A stretch of DNA of 64,000 nucleotides from Paenirhodobacter hankyongi (GCF_003664585.1 NZ_RCHI01000018.1:1-64000), one strand, 5' to 3'; positions 1 through 8,452 are shown, numbered from the stretch's first letter. A program made the numbers and translations. The notes: generated by a model from the letters alone, not told the origin.

Positions 1-6
1 AGATCA

Positions 7-23
7 CTTGTTCAAAGAACAAG
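7..23. repeat. Perfect inverted repeat at the window start
   Basis: Two 7-base arms, CTTGTTC and GAACAAG, flank AAA. The repeat resembles a dimeric repressor operator. The gene it would serve lies outside the window or is unclear. Seen directly; its function is inferred. Confidence 0.35.
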
Positions 24-250
24 GCCGCGCGCTCCGGCGGCACATCCCGTATGCCCAAAACCGCTTGACTGGGGCGACCCCGTTACCGAAGTCCTGAGCC
101 TAGCGATTGCGCAACAGATAAGCGCAGATATCACGGGAATTACAACACGTCGGGGATTGAGGGCTCGCGAGTGGTGGCTTTTGCCATTTCACACCTGACT
201 CGGCTGAATACGAGGATTGCCGAGGGAAAGCCTTCCCCCTGGTCGGCACT

Positions 251-384
251 GGCGTTACCGACACCCCCCCCATCAGCGGGGAGACCCCGTAACGCCCCCT
301 GAGAGTGAAAGTGCGGGCGGGTTTTCCGTGACGGGTTGAGGGCTGGAGGAGAGGCCTCCGGCGCCCGTCGCGGAGATCAATCCG
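251..384 (+). promoter_or_regulatory. Structured leader A (ardC)
   Basis: First member of a leader family also found before the genes at 1864, 5160 and 8618. An upstream hairpin pairs GGCGTTAC (251-258) with GTAACGCC (289-296). The core follows: outer stem GACGGG (330-335) with CCCGTC (364-369), and inner stem GCTGG (342-346) with CCGGC (358-362), closing a purine-rich loop. A GGAG Shine-Dalgarno comes just before the ATG at 385. The pairing is kept by compensatory changes in the other members. What it does (translation control, attenuation, protein binding) is not known. Confidence 0.6.
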
Positions 385-1347
385 ATGGCGAGAGAGCATC
401 GCGCAGCCCGCAAGAGCGGCCCGCGCACGAACCTTTATGACGACATCACCGACAAGATCATCGCCGAACTAGAGGACGGCCGGCTGCCCTGGGTTCAGCC
501 CTGGGGAACGGCGGCGGCGGAGGCGCCGCTCGCCATGCCGCGCAACGCCAGCACAGGTCGGCAATACTCCGGGATCAATGTCCTGATCCTCTGGGGCGCG
601 GTCATCCAGCAGGGCTATCCAACCCAGCATTGGCTGACCTTCCGCCAGGCGCTGTCAATCGGTGGCAATGTCCGCAAGGGCGAGCGGGGCACAACCGTCG
701 TCTATGCTGATCGTTTCACGCCTGAAGACGAGAAGCGCCGCGCCCGGGAGGTCGGGGGAGACGCCAACAGCATCCCGTTCCTGAAGCGCTTTACCGTGTT
801 CAATGCGGCGCAATGCGAGGGGCTGCCCGACGACATCGCCGTCGAGGCACCGCCACCGCCGCCCGGGCTGATCGAGCCGCGGGTCGAGGCACTGATCAAA
901 GCGACCGGCATCGACTTCCGGATCGGTGGCAACCGCGCCTTCTATGTCCCCGCGCTCGATTATGTGCAGGTGCCACCTCCGCAGGCTTATTTTGAGCCGA
1001 TCAACTGGCACAGGACCGCCCTGCACGAGATGGGGCACGCGACAGGACATGCCTCACGGTTGGGGCGGGACTTCTCGGGGAGTTTCGGCACGAAGACATA
1101 CGCTTTCGAGGAACTGATCGCCGAGATTTCGAGTGCGTTTTGTTGCGCCTCGCTCGGGATTATCCCGACGGTGCGCCACGCAGATTACGTGGGCGCGTGG
1201 CTGGAGGTGTTGCGCGAGGATTCCCGCGCGATCGTTCGTGCAGCCTCGCAGGCCAGCAAGGCGGCCGATTGGCTGCTGGCCCATCTGCCGGACAACAGCA
1301 CCGATGTTGAACGGCAAACCTCGACGGAAGGGAGGGCTGCGGCATGA
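385..1347 (+). CDS. ardC: ArdC-type antirestriction protein
   Basis: The 320-residue protein has the two ArdC parts. The N-terminal ssDNA-binding domain (old DUF1738, about residues 15-140) includes the typical stretch NASTGRQYSGINVL. The C-terminal zincin-like metallopeptidase domain has its zinc motif HEMGH at about 214-218. ArdC proteins protect incoming conjugated DNA from host restriction, and early expression in the recipient is expected. It has the structured leader A and overlaps the next gene by ATGA, so the two are probably co-translated. The family assignment is secure. Whether it cleaves a protein or only shields ssDNA is not settled by sequence. Confidence 0.93.
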   Translation: MAREHRAARKSGPRTNLYDDITDKIIAELEDGRLPWVQPWGTAAAEAPLAMPRNASTGRQYSGINVLILWGAVIQQGYPTQHWLTFRQALSIGGNVRKGERGTTVVYADRFTPEDEKRRAREVGGDANSIPFLKRFTVFNAAQCEGLPDDIAVEAPPPPPGLIEPRVEALIKATGIDFRIGGNRAFYVPALDYVQVPPPQAYFEPINWHRTALHEMGHATGHASRLGRDFSGSFGTKTYAFEELIAEISSAFCCASLGIIPTVRHADYVGAWLEVLREDSRAIVRAASQASKAADWLLAHLPDNSTDVERQTSTEGRAAA

Positions 1348-1700
1348 TCCTCCTGACGGCGTCACAACGTGCGCAGCTTTTGGCCAATGGTCGCCAGGCT
1401 GATACCGATCACATCCCGGTCGTGAAGTTCTTCAATCCCTTTGGCGCCGGTGTCTGGCTCGCGACCGAGCTCGATGAGGACGGCGACATCATGTTTGGCC
1501 TGGCCGACATTGGCTACCCCGAGCTTGGCTCCTGGAGTCTCAACGAACTGCGCTCGATCCGGCTGCCCTTCGGCATGGGCATCGAGCGGGATCTGCTGTT
1601 CACGGGGGACTTGCCGATATCGGTCTGGGCCGAGACCGCCCGCGAAACCGGCAGTATTCGCTATGCCGAACGCCTGCTTTATCGCTCTGGCTTCGGTTGA
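1344..1700 (+). CDS. DUF2958 family protein
   Basis: 118 residues. The pattern NPFGAGVWLATELDEDGD followed by GLADIGYPELG is the hallmark of DUF2958, a small family found next to ArdC or primase-like genes on conjugative elements. No biochemical role is established. The start overlaps the ardC stop by ATGA, so the two are translationally coupled. That suggests an early-transfer role, but only by association. Confidence 0.85.
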   Translation: MILLTASQRAQLLANGRQADTDHIPVVKFFNPFGAGVWLATELDEDGDIMFGLADIGYPELGSWSLNELRSIRLPFGMGIERDLLFTGDLPISVWAETARETGSIRYAERLLYRSGFG

Positions 1701-1724
1701 CCGGGATACCTCCGATACGCAGAT

Positions 1725-1863
1725 CCGGCATTCCTGATTGCCGGGTTTGTGGTTCTGCGGGTTCGGTGTCGCTCTCTTCAGAGGAAGAGGGCGGCGCTTC
1801 GCTTCGTGACGGGCTTGTAGCCGGAGAGAGAGGCTCCCCGGCGTCCGTCATGGAGACACTGAC
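1725..1863 (+). promoter_or_regulatory. Structured leader B (parB-like gene)
   Basis: The upstream hairpin is CCGGCA (1725-1730) with TGCCGG (1739-1744), placed just after the DUF2958 stop, where it could also act as a terminator. The core has outer stem GACGGG (1808-1813) with TCCGTC (1844-1849) and inner stem GCCGG (1820-1824) with CCGGC (1838-1842), around a GAGAGAG-containing loop. Compared with leaders A and C the inner stem has changed on the 5' side while still pairing, which supports an RNA fold. It ends in ATGGAG before the start at 1864. Confidence 0.6.
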
Positions 1864-3978
1864 ATGGCCACTGCCACGCAGAAGATCACCCTGTCGTCCT
1901 CGCGCGACATCCCTTTCAACAAGCTGGTGCTCAGCCAGTCCAACGTCCGGCGCGTGCAGGCCGGCATCTCGGTCGAGGAACTGGCCGAGTCCATCGCCCG
2001 TCGCGGGCTGATCCAGTCGCTGCATGTGCGTCCCGAGCTCGACGCCGAGGGGCAGGAAACCGGCCTCTTCGAGGTGCCGGCTGGCGGCCGTCGCTATCGG
2101 GCGCTGGAACTTCTGGTCAAGCAGAAACGCCTCAACAAGACCACGCCGGTGCCCTGTACCGTCTCGGATGCCGGAAACGATATCCTGATCGACGAGGTCT
2201 CGCTCGCCGAGAATATCGAGCGCGCGCCGCTGCATCCGCTCGACCAGTTCCGCGCCTTCCAGGTCCTTCGTGAGAAGGGCATGAGCGAGGAGGAAATCGC
2301 CGCCGCCTTCTTCGTCGAGGCCAAGGTGGTGAAGCAGCGTCTGCGCCTGGTCTCGGTCTCGCCGTCGCTGCTCGAGACCTATGCCGAGGAGGGCATGACG
2401 CTGGAACAGCTCATGGCCTTCACCGTTTCTGACGACCACGCCCGCCAAGAACAGGTCTGGGAGTCGATCAAGGATAGCTGGCAGAAGGAGCCTTACACCA
2501 TCCGTCGCATGCTGACCGAGACCACGGTGCGGGCCTCCGACAAGCGGGCGCTCTTCGTCGGCATCGAGGCCTATGAGGCGGCGGGCGGCCATGTGCTGCG
2601 CGATCTCTTCCAGCAGGACGATGGCGGCTGGCTGCAGGACCCGGTGCTGCTCGACCGGCTGGCCGGCGAGAAGCTGAAGACCGAGGCGGAGACCATCGCC
2701 GCCGAGGGCTGGAAGTGGATCGAGGTCGCGGTGGATTTCTCCTATGGCCATACCAGCGGCCTGCGTCGCCTGAGCGGCACCACCATCGACCTGACCGACG
2801 AGGAACGTGCCGAGCGTGAAAAGCTGCGGGACGAGTTCGACGCGCTGGAGGCGGAATATGCCCAGGCCGACGAGTTCCCCGACGAGGTTGATGCCCGCCT
2901 CGGCGAGATCGAAGAGGCGCTGGAGGCCTTCGAGGCCCGGCCGATGCGCTATGACGCCGATCAGATGGCCCGTGCAGGTGTCTTCGTCGGCATCCGCCAT
3001 GACGGCCAGCTCGCCGTCGAGCGTGGCTATGTCCGTGCCGACGACGAGGCGATGGAAGGTCAGGAAGGGCAGGGGGCCGATGGGTGTTCGCCCGAGGGTG
3101 GCGAGTCCGGTGGTATGCAGCGCGCTGTCATTACGGTGGGCGGCACGGCGACCGAACCCGATGAGGACGAAGAGCTTGAGACCATCCGGCCGCTGCCCGA
3201 TCGCCTCGTTAGCGAGCTGACCGCGCATCGCACGCTGGCGCTCCGCGATGCCGTGGCGTCCAACCCGCATGTCGCCGTGACGGCGCTCCTGCATCGGTTG
3301 GTCACCGATTGCTTCCTGCCTCATTCCACCAAAGGGTGCCTGGAGGCCCATGTCCGGGAGGTTCACTTCCCTGCGCAGGCCGAGGAGCTGGGCGAAAGCG
3401 CGTCGGCGCGCGCCATCGCCGAGCGGCACGAACGCTTGGGCGATCATATCCCGGCCGACGATGCGGCGCTCTGGGACTGGCTGGTCGATCAGGACGACGA
3501 CACCCGCATGGACTTGCTCGCCCATTGCATCAGCTTCGGCGTCAACGCCTTGCACGAGAAGCCCAACCCCTATGGCGGCATGGGCGTCAGCCAGCACGGG
3601 CTCGACGTGCGCCTGTCCCAGGCCGACAGGCTGGCGCGGGCAACCGACCTCGACATGGTGGCCGTGGGCTGGCGCCCGACCGTCGCCAACTATCTCGGCC
3701 GCGTGACCAAGCCGCGGATCATCGAGGCGGTGCGCGAGGGCGCTGGCGAGCGGGCGGCGCAACTCATCGACCATCTGAAGAAAGGCGATATGGCCACGGA
3801 AGCCGAGCGCCTGCTGGCCGAAACCGGCTGGTTGCCGGAGCCGCTGCGCATGGTCGATCCCGATGCGGACGCCGGGGGCGACACCGAGGCGGATGATCTG
3901 CCTGAATTCCTTGCCGGCGATGACGAGGATGAAGAAGCCACGGAGGACGAAGACCAGTTGATGGTCGCCGCCGAATGA
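1864..3978 (+). CDS. ParB/RepB/Spo0J-like nuclease-domain protein
   Basis: 704 residues, more than twice the length of a plasmid ParB. Residues about 10-130 form the ParB N-terminal domain: GGRRYRAL box at 74-81 and ENIER at 116-120. A helix-turn-helix-like region follows (about 140-190, SEEEIAAAFFVEAKVVKQRL). The remaining 500 residues are acidic with charged helical stretches and end in an Asp/Glu-rich tail. Large ParB-domain proteins of this kind are common on alphaproteobacterial ICEs. They are called partition proteins by domain, but no ParA is found in this window, so a DNA-binding or CTP-switch role in establishment is as likely as true partition. It has leader B and is followed by a strong terminator-like hairpin. 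Confidence 0.85.
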   Translation: MATATQKITLSSSRDIPFNKLVLSQSNVRRVQAGISVEELAESIARRGLIQSLHVRPELDAEGQETGLFEVPAGGRRYRALELLVKQKRLNKTTPVPCTVSDAGNDILIDEVSLAENIERAPLHPLDQFRAFQVLREKGMSEEEIAAAFFVEAKVVKQRLRLVSVSPSLLETYAEEGMTLEQLMAFTVSDDHARQEQVWESIKDSWQKEPYTIRRMLTETTVRASDKRALFVGIEAYEAAGGHVLRDLFQQDDGGWLQDPVLLDRLAGEKLKTEAETIAAEGWKWIEVAVDFSYGHTSGLRRLSGTTIDLTDEERAEREKLRDEFDALEAEYAQADEFPDEVDARLGEIEEALEAFEARPMRYDADQMARAGVFVGIRHDGQLAVERGYVRADDEAMEGQEGQGADGCSPEGGESGGMQRAVITVGGTATEPDEDEELETIRPLPDRLVSELTAHRTLALRDAVASNPHVAVTALLHRLVTDCFLPHSTKGCLEAHVREVHFPAQAEELGESASARAIAERHERLGDHIPADDAALWDWLVDQDDDTRMDLLAHCISFGVNALHEKPNPYGGMGVSQHGLDVRLSQADRLARATDLDMVAVGWRPTVANYLGRVTKPRIIEAVREGAGERAAQLIDHLKKGDMATEAERLLAETGWLPEPLRMVDPDADAGGDTEADDLPEFLAGDDEDEEATEDEDQLMVAAE

Positions 3979-4034
3979 TCTTCAGGTGGGGCGGCGTCGG
4001 CTGCCCCGCCTCATCCCTTCCGTTTCCGCAATTC

Positions 4035-4063
4035 GCCCGGTCCTCGTGACCGGGCTTTTCTTT
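4035..4063 (+). terminator. Rho-independent terminator or attenuator
   Basis: Stem GCCCGGTC (4035-4042) with GACCGGGC (4048-4055), loop of 5, then TTTTCTTT. It ends directly against the GGAG Shine-Dalgarno of the next gene, so it may attenuate read-through from parB rather than simply end it. Confidence 0.7.
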
Positions 4064-4074
4064 GGAGAACCCTG

Positions 4075-4380
4075 ATGCCTGCAACGATCGATATCGACCG
4101 AATATTCCGTGAGAACCGCGCCAACCCGCCTTCGGAACGAACGCTGCCCTGGGAGGAAACCCGCGATGGCATCACCGTGGTGGTGGAGCCAAAACCGCAT
4201 TGGTCGGATGACATGCGCGCCTTCCGTCTCGAAGCCCGCGAATATTGCCGCTACGCCGATTGGACCGCGAACGGCGGTCATGCCCGGTTCTACGGTCATA
4301 TCGACACTTCGGGCGACGATCTGATGATGAAAGCACGCGCGATGATCGCCCGCGAAATTGCCGATGGGCTTTGGGGCTGA
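4075..4380 (+). CDS. Small conserved-looking hypothetical protein
   Basis: 101 residues, soluble and mildly acidic, with no domain I recognise. The sequence has protein-like features (for example EETRDGITVVVEPKPHW), and GGAG sits 9 bases before the ATG. It lies between the parB-like gene and a long structured non-coding stretch. It is probably an ICE accessory protein, but no function can be given. Confidence 0.65.
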   Translation: MPATIDIDRIFRENRANPPSERTLPWEETRDGITVVVEPKPHWSDDMRAFRLEAREYCRYADWTANGGHARFYGHIDTSGDDLMMKARAMIAREIADGLWG

Positions 4381-4795
4381 AAGCCCGTTCACGTCCGACG
4401 ATAGCCGCCACCGTCTTCCTGTCATCGGCCTGTATGGCTCCGGTTCCAGCTCAGCAAGGTGCCGCTCATCATGTTCGGCATCGGATTCCGCCCCCGTCCT
4501 TGACCACATTCCTGCTGCCAGCGTGGCAGCAAGGGCTGGCCAGGCGGGGCATCTGCAAGGGGGTATCCGGCGCCTGTCGGATGCAAGACACCACCCCCGC
4601 TTCCATTCGCTAACCTTGGTCTGATCCGTCTCTTTGACATTCAACCCCGGAGGGGTCGGCTTACGCATACGTGCCGCCCTCGGGGATTCGGAAAAAGTCC
4701 GAACGCCCGGGGGTGAGTGCAGATCCGGTCAGACACGTCGGGCGCCTGTCGCGCGGGGGATGGTCCCCCGCCTCCCAAGACAGGAGCCGGAACCC
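4381..4795 (+). other. Hairpin-rich 415-base non-coding stretch ending in a class-2 leader
   Basis: No good reading frame. It holds several perfect hairpins: TGCTGCCA (4513-4520) with TGGCAGCA (4524-4531); TTCGGA (4687-4692) with TCCGAA (4698-4703); and a nested pair in which CCTGTC (4745-4750) with GACAGG (4779-4784) encloses GCGGGGGA (4753-4760) with TCCCCCGC (4764-4771) around a TGG loop. The last pair sits just before the start at 4796. The stretch could be a small RNA or a long leader. Confidence 0.45.
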
Positions 4796-4960
4796 ATGTC
4801 CTATGCAGATGCCACCGCCTTCGCCGCCAGCCTCGCCGCCACGCTTATGGTCTCGATCGTTGTATTCCAGGCCGGAGACGGCACTCACGCCGCTTGCCCC
4901 GCCGCCGAGTTCGACGGTGATGAGGACATGGTGAAGCTGGAACTGGATCCATGGGAGTGA
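4796..4960 (+). CDS. 54-residue protein with N-terminal hydrophobic segment
   Basis: The ATG at 4796 follows AGGAGCC at good distance and the class-2 hairpin leader. A hydrophobic stretch (about residues 7-25, AFAASLAATLMVSIVVFQ) could be a membrane anchor or signal, and the C-terminal half is acidic. No family recognised. An upstream in-frame start would run through the leader hairpins and has no ribosome site, so I prefer 4796. Confidence 0.5.
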   Translation: MSYADATAFAASLAATLMVSIVVFQAGDGTHAACPAAEFDGDEDMVKLELDPWE

Positions 4961-5015
4961 GGCGCGAAAGCGCCTCATCCCCGACGGCCCGAGCGCGGAG
5001 ACCCGCGCTTCGGGT
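4958..5015 (+). terminator. Tandem hairpins downstream of the 54-residue gene
   Basis: The first hairpin is TGAGGCGC with GCGCCTCA around a GAAA tetraloop (4958-4977) and overlaps the stop codon. The second (about 4988-5012) pairs CCCGAGCGCGG with CCGCGCTTCGGG with one bulge and is followed by TCTTCT. Together they look like a transcription stop separating two units. Confidence 0.55.
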
Positions 5016-5045
5016 CTTCTGTGCCTCACGATGGCCCCCATCGCC

Positions 5046-5159
5046 GGCACTGGAACCGGGAACAAGCCCGGTCAGAGAGGAAGAGTGCGGGCCGTTCGGC
5101 CGTGACGGGTTGAGGGCTGGAGAGAGAGGCTTTCTGGCGCCCGTCATGGAGTGATCCCG
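5046..5159 (+). promoter_or_regulatory. Structured leader C
   Basis: It has the same plan as leader A, sharing CGGCACTGG at its 5' side and the run GACGGGTTGAGGGCTGG. The upstream hairpin is ACCGGG (5055-5060) with CCCGGT (5067-5072). A second is GGCCG (5090-5094) with CGGCC (5097-5101). Core outer stem: GACGGG (5104-5109) with CCCGTC (5140-5145). Core inner stem: GCTGG (5116-5120) with CTGGC (5134-5138), using G-U pairs. ATGGAG follows immediately and supplies the ribosome site. Confidence 0.6.
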
Positions 5160-5708
5160 ATGACCTTTGCCCGTTCCGAAACCTTCCGCCCCATCGGCCA
5201 AATTCTCGCCGCCGATGTTCTGCCCGCGCTTTATCGGTCGCAAAAGCTGCCGCTGCGCATCTCGTGCCTGGGCGTCGCGAGTTATGACGCCAGTGACCAG
5301 ACGAGCCGCTTCGATTGCGTGATTCCGCTTGGGGAATGCCCATCATCGGAAGAGGCCATCCAGGCCGCAGCCTTGCGCCTGTCGCGTGGTGAGATTTGCA
5401 CGGGGACGGATAGCTTTCCGTATTTCCAGCCACACATCATGCTCATTCAGGATCGCGATCAGCGCCTGGTCCTCGCCGGCGAAATCCGCGCCGGCATTAT
5501 CCTCTGGCAGCAGCCGGTCGCCTCCGATGCCGAGGCACGCAGGATTGTGACCGAGGCCAGCCGACTGCGCGGTATGGCATTCCGAGCCTCCGAGCCCGGT
5601 GATGCGAGACGGCTGCGTTACCGCGCCGCGGCGCTGGAGGCCCGATTGGTCGATCCCTTCTGGCGCGAGACCGCGGCCGATCTTCTCCACCTGCCACAGG
5701 CCGCCTGA
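5160..5708 (+). CDS. Hypothetical protein of the early ICE block
   Basis: 182 residues, soluble, with no recognised domain. The ATG at 5160 has GGAG 8 bases upstream at the end of leader C; a GTG nine bases earlier overlaps that ribosome site and is less likely. Having the same leader type as ardC, the parB-like gene and the methylase-helicase suggests shared control. Confidence 0.65.
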   Translation: MTFARSETFRPIGQILAADVLPALYRSQKLPLRISCLGVASYDASDQTSRFDCVIPLGECPSSEEAIQAAALRLSRGEICTGTDSFPYFQPHIMLIQDRDQRLVLAGEIRAGIILWQQPVASDAEARRIVTEASRLRGMAFRASEPGDARRLRYRAAALEARLVDPFWRETAADLLHLPQAA

Positions 5709-5731
5709 GCTTCACCCTTTCCATTCCATTC

Positions 5732-5752
5732 GGCCCGGTTTCACGCCGGGCC
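5732..5752 (+). terminator. Intergenic hairpin
   Basis: GGCCCGG (5732-5738) pairs with CCGGGCC (5746-5752) around a 7-base loop. There is no T-run, so it is more likely an mRNA processing or attenuation hairpin than a classical terminator. It lies 21 bases before the next start. Confidence 0.4.
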
Positions 5753-5773
5753 ATGTCATGCCCGGAGACCATC

Positions 5774-6190
5774 ATGGCCGACTATTTCACGCACTTTTCC
5801 TGCCTGCTCGACGTTGGGACGCACGACAATGCTGCCCGCGCACTCGATCTCTACAACGCTCTGGCGGACGACAATACCGCCGAAGATCCGCCTTCGGACG
5901 GCTTCCAGCTCTCGATCCAGCCAGAACATGGTGGGACTCAGCTCTGGATGCGCGACGATGGCACCGGCGATCTCGAGCACGTCATCCGATTCGTCAAACG
6001 CTGCGCGAAAGAGTTCGGGCTGACCGGCCTTTGGGGACTGCAATACGCCAATACCTGCTCGAGGCCGCGTTTGGACGGGTTCGGCGGCGGGGCGCACGTC
6101 CTCGATCTCGCCACCGGAGAGACTTTGGACTGGACCAATACCGATGGCTGGCTTTCCACCGTTCTGGAGGGAGGCAATCCCTATGAGTGA
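5774..6190 (+). CDS. Hypothetical protein (first of a coupled pair)
   Basis: 138 residues. The start at 5774 is chosen because CCCGGAGA precedes it by 8 bases; an earlier in-frame start at 5753 falls on the hairpin. The protein is acidic, soluble and rich in Trp, Gly and Asp, with no recognised domain. It overlaps the next gene by 8 bases, so the pair is likely translated together. No toxin or antitoxin signature is clear. Confidence 0.6.
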   Translation: MADYFTHFSCLLDVGTHDNAARALDLYNALADDNTAEDPPSDGFQLSIQPEHGGTQLWMRDDGTGDLEHVIRFVKRCAKEFGLTGLWGLQYANTCSRPRLDGFGGGAHVLDLATGETLDWTNTDGWLSTVLEGGNPYE

Positions 6191-6827
6191 GGTCATCGAG
6201 ATTACCGTCTATCGCCTCGACGAGCTTTCCGAAACGGCACGGGACAGAGCCCGCGCCTGGTATCGCGAAGGTGGCTTCGACGATGACTGGTACGATGCCG
6301 TCTATGAGGATTTCCAGCGCGTCGCCGAAATCCTCGGGCTGAACCTCAAGACCCGAACCGTCCGGTTGATGGGCGGCGGCACACAGCAGAAACCCTGCAT
6401 CTGGTTCCGGGGCTTCTGGAGCCAGGGCGATGGTGCCTGCTTCGACACCTTCTATGCCTACCGCAAGGGCGCGCCGCGCCGGATCAGGGAATACGCGCCG
6501 CAGGACTCCGAGCTGCACCGCATCGCCGATGCCCTGCAGGCGATCCAGCGGCGCAATTTCTACCAGCTTCGCGCCGAGGCCAGCCATCGCGGCCATTATT
6601 ACCACGAGTACTGCATGGCGATCTCGGCCGAGCGTGACAGCCCGAGCTGGCAGGGCATGACCGCCGATGCGGAGGACACCATGATTGAGGCGTTGCGCGA
6701 TCTGGCTCGCTGGCTATACCGCCAGCTCGAGCGCGAATACGACTATCTGTCTTCGGATGACGTCGTCGATGAGACCATCATCGCCAACTGTTACACCTTC
6801 ACTGAGGCCGGCCAGCGGTTCGGGTGA
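6183..6827 (+). CDS. Hypothetical protein (second of a coupled pair)
   Basis: 214 residues. The N-terminus reads RLDELSETARDRARAWYREG, then DDDWYDAVYEDFQRVAEILG, and later KPCIWFRGFWSQGDGACFDTFY. Related proteins on many proteobacterial mobile elements have, as I recall, been labelled 'antitoxin of a toxin-antitoxin stability system', but nothing in the sequence demonstrates that. GGAGG precedes the ATG at 6183 inside the upstream gene. It ends 12 bases from the end of the convergent Fic gene. Confidence 0.65.
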   Translation: MSEVIEITVYRLDELSETARDRARAWYREGGFDDDWYDAVYEDFQRVAEILGLNLKTRTVRLMGGGTQQKPCIWFRGFWSQGDGACFDTFYAYRKGAPRRIREYAPQDSELHRIADALQAIQRRNFYQLRAEASHRGHYYHEYCMAISAERDSPSWQGMTADAEDTMIEALRDLARWLYRQLEREYDYLSSDDVVDETIIANCYTFTEAGQRFG

Positions 6828-6838
6828 GGTGCAACGCC

Positions 6839-8383
6839 TCAGAACTCCTCCTGCAACTCCGCATAGATGGCTTCGATCCGGTCGGCCTCCTCGTCGGTCA
6901 GAGCGGCGAACTCCTTCGCTCTGGCGCGTCCGGAGAGTCTGCCACCGTTCTGGTGCAGGAAGCGAAACAGCAGGTCGAGCACGCGGTCGGGCATGTCGAT
7001 CAGGCCCGAGACGCGGGACTTGAACCCGTCATAGGCACGCAGGAACCGCGTCTCTGCTGGCAGGTCATGGTCGATTGTCTGGGCCACGCAGGCGAAGAGG
7101 AATTCGGCATGGGGCGTGGCATCGAAGAAGCGATAGAAATCGCCGGTGTCGTTCAGCACCTCGACGTTTCCGCGATCGGTTGGGCGCCAGCTGACATGGG
7201 GCAGCAGTCGACGCGAATAGCTTTCGAGGACCTGCCGGTAAGCCTCGATCCGTTCGAGGATCACCGCCGACACCGGAAAGACCAGCCCGGGCGGATTGAA
7301 GCCGCGTGCAGCAAGCACGTGGTGGATCAGGTAGCGATGGAGGCGCCCGTTGCCGTCCTCAAACGGGTGGATATAGACGAAGCCGAAGGCGAGGCCGGCG
7401 GCCGCCAGAACAGGGTCGAGTCCCGGGGCGATATCGCGGTCGAACGCTTCGAGCCCCGCGATCAGCGCAGGCAGGTCTTCATGCCGGGCGCTGACGTGAT
7501 CGGGGAGGGGCACGCCGGTCGCGCGGTCGTGCTCGCCAATGAAGCCGCCGTCCTGCCGCAGGCCCAGATGGACGAAGCGGGCATCGCCGATGACGATGCG
7601 TTGGAGACGTTCGAGTTCTGCCCGGTCGATCGGATGCCGTCCGGCTTCACCGATGATCTGGCCCCAGCGCCGGATGCGATCCTGGGGCGGGTTCTCGCCT
7701 TCGATCTGGAAACTCGACCGTGAATCCTTGAGCAGCAGGAAGGCCGCCGTGCGCGCGAGCAGATCGGCGGGCACCTCCGCCAGCACTGCGCGGGCTTCGG
7801 CTGCCAGATCGCGGGCGATGAAGGCCTCGATTGCCGCTGTGCGGAAGATCATCGGGCAGAAATCCGGGGTGCCGGGCAGGTTGTTGCGGACCCGGTGGCG
7901 CGGTGAGGGGGGGCCCTCTGCGTCCCATTGGAGCTTGGCATCGACCACGGGCGCATAATTGCCGCGCGTGGCGTCGGGCAGATCCAATTCCGCGCCGAGG
8001 AGCCACTCATAGAGGAACCAGATCCTGCGCGCGTAGCTGCCCGTCGGGGCAGCCTCGACAATGGCCTGGATCGGTCCCGGGCCGGTTGCCTTGAACAGTT
8101 GCTTGAGAACTGCCAGATCCAGCCCCTCGTAGCGTAGCGCGAAGGTCAGGTGACCGATGAGGCTCGCCTCGGGTTCATGGCGGGGCGTGTAGAGGCGCCA
8201 GCCGTCGGCCGCGTAGACCTTGTGACGTGGGCCGATAGCGGAAAGTGTCCGGGGCAGGGGTGTTGCGAGCGCATAGGCGTCGATCAGCGCGGCATAGCCC
8301 GCAGGTGTGGCCTCCTCGGGAAGCCAGCGCTCGTGAAAAACGGTTACGGCACCTGAAAACGGATTCCTTTGCGCCTGTTCCAT
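6839..8383 (-). CDS. Fic family protein (likely AMP-transferase)
   Basis: 514 residues. The Fic motif HPFEDGNGR lies at about 339-347, complete with catalytic His, the Gly/Asn anion hole and Arg. An inhibitory motif of the form [S/T]xxxE[G/N] (SFQIEG, about 224-229) lies N-terminal in the same chain, as in class II Fic proteins that hold themselves inactive. About 150 further residues follow the Fic core and end in a winged-helix-like segment. Fic enzymes usually move AMP from ATP onto Ser, Thr or Tyr of a target protein. It is the only gene on this strand within 17 kb, which suggests a separate acquisition. Its target and role (defence, host takeover) are unknown. Confidence 0.88.
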   Translation of the reverse strand: MEQAQRNPFSGAVTVFHERWLPEEATPAGYAALIDAYALATPLPRTLSAIGPRHKVYAADGWRLYTPRHEPEASLIGHLTFALRYEGLDLAVLKQLFKATGPGPIQAIVEAAPTGSYARRIWFLYEWLLGAELDLPDATRGNYAPVVDAKLQWDAEGPPSPRHRVRNNLPGTPDFCPMIFRTAAIEAFIARDLAAEARAVLAEVPADLLARTAAFLLLKDSRSSFQIEGENPPQDRIRRWGQIIGEAGRHPIDRAELERLQRIVIGDARFVHLGLRQDGGFIGEHDRATGVPLPDHVSARHEDLPALIAGLEAFDRDIAPGLDPVLAAAGLAFGFVYIHPFEDGNGRLHRYLIHHVLAARGFNPPGLVFPVSAVILERIEAYRQVLESYSRRLLPHVSWRPTDRGNVEVLNDTGDFYRFFDATPHAEFLFACVAQTIDHDLPAETRFLRAYDGFKSRVSGLIDMPDRVLDLLFRFLHQNGGRLSGRARAKEFAALTDEEADRIEAIYAELQEEF

Positions 8384-8408
8384 GAAATTCAGATCTCAGC
8401 CCTGATGA

Positions 8409-8452
8409 TTGATTTCAAATTCGTGCATCTCATGAATATGGATTAAAATCAA
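8409..8452. promoter_or_regulatory. AT-rich inverted repeat before the Fic gene
   Basis: TTGATTT (8409-8415) and AAATCAA (8446-8452) flank an AT-rich centre containing ATTC and GAAT half-repeats. It lies 26-69 bases upstream of the Fic start in a much more AT-rich patch than its surroundings. It is probably the Fic promoter and an operator. Confidence 0.35.

Larger units (their letters stand above)
1..384. other. Gene-poor region upstream of ardC
   Basis: I see no convincing coding sequence here. The first 25 bases carry an inverted repeat. The last 140 bases form the structured ardC leader: a hairpin with arms 251-258 and 289-296, then the double-stem core described separately. The middle, about 25-240, has no feature I recognise. 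Confidence 0.5.

Noticed and set aside
1600-3774. 724-codon open frame opposite the parB-like gene
   Set aside because: It is the antisense shadow of a high-GC gene with a clear ParB domain; its own translation has no domain and no ribosome site.
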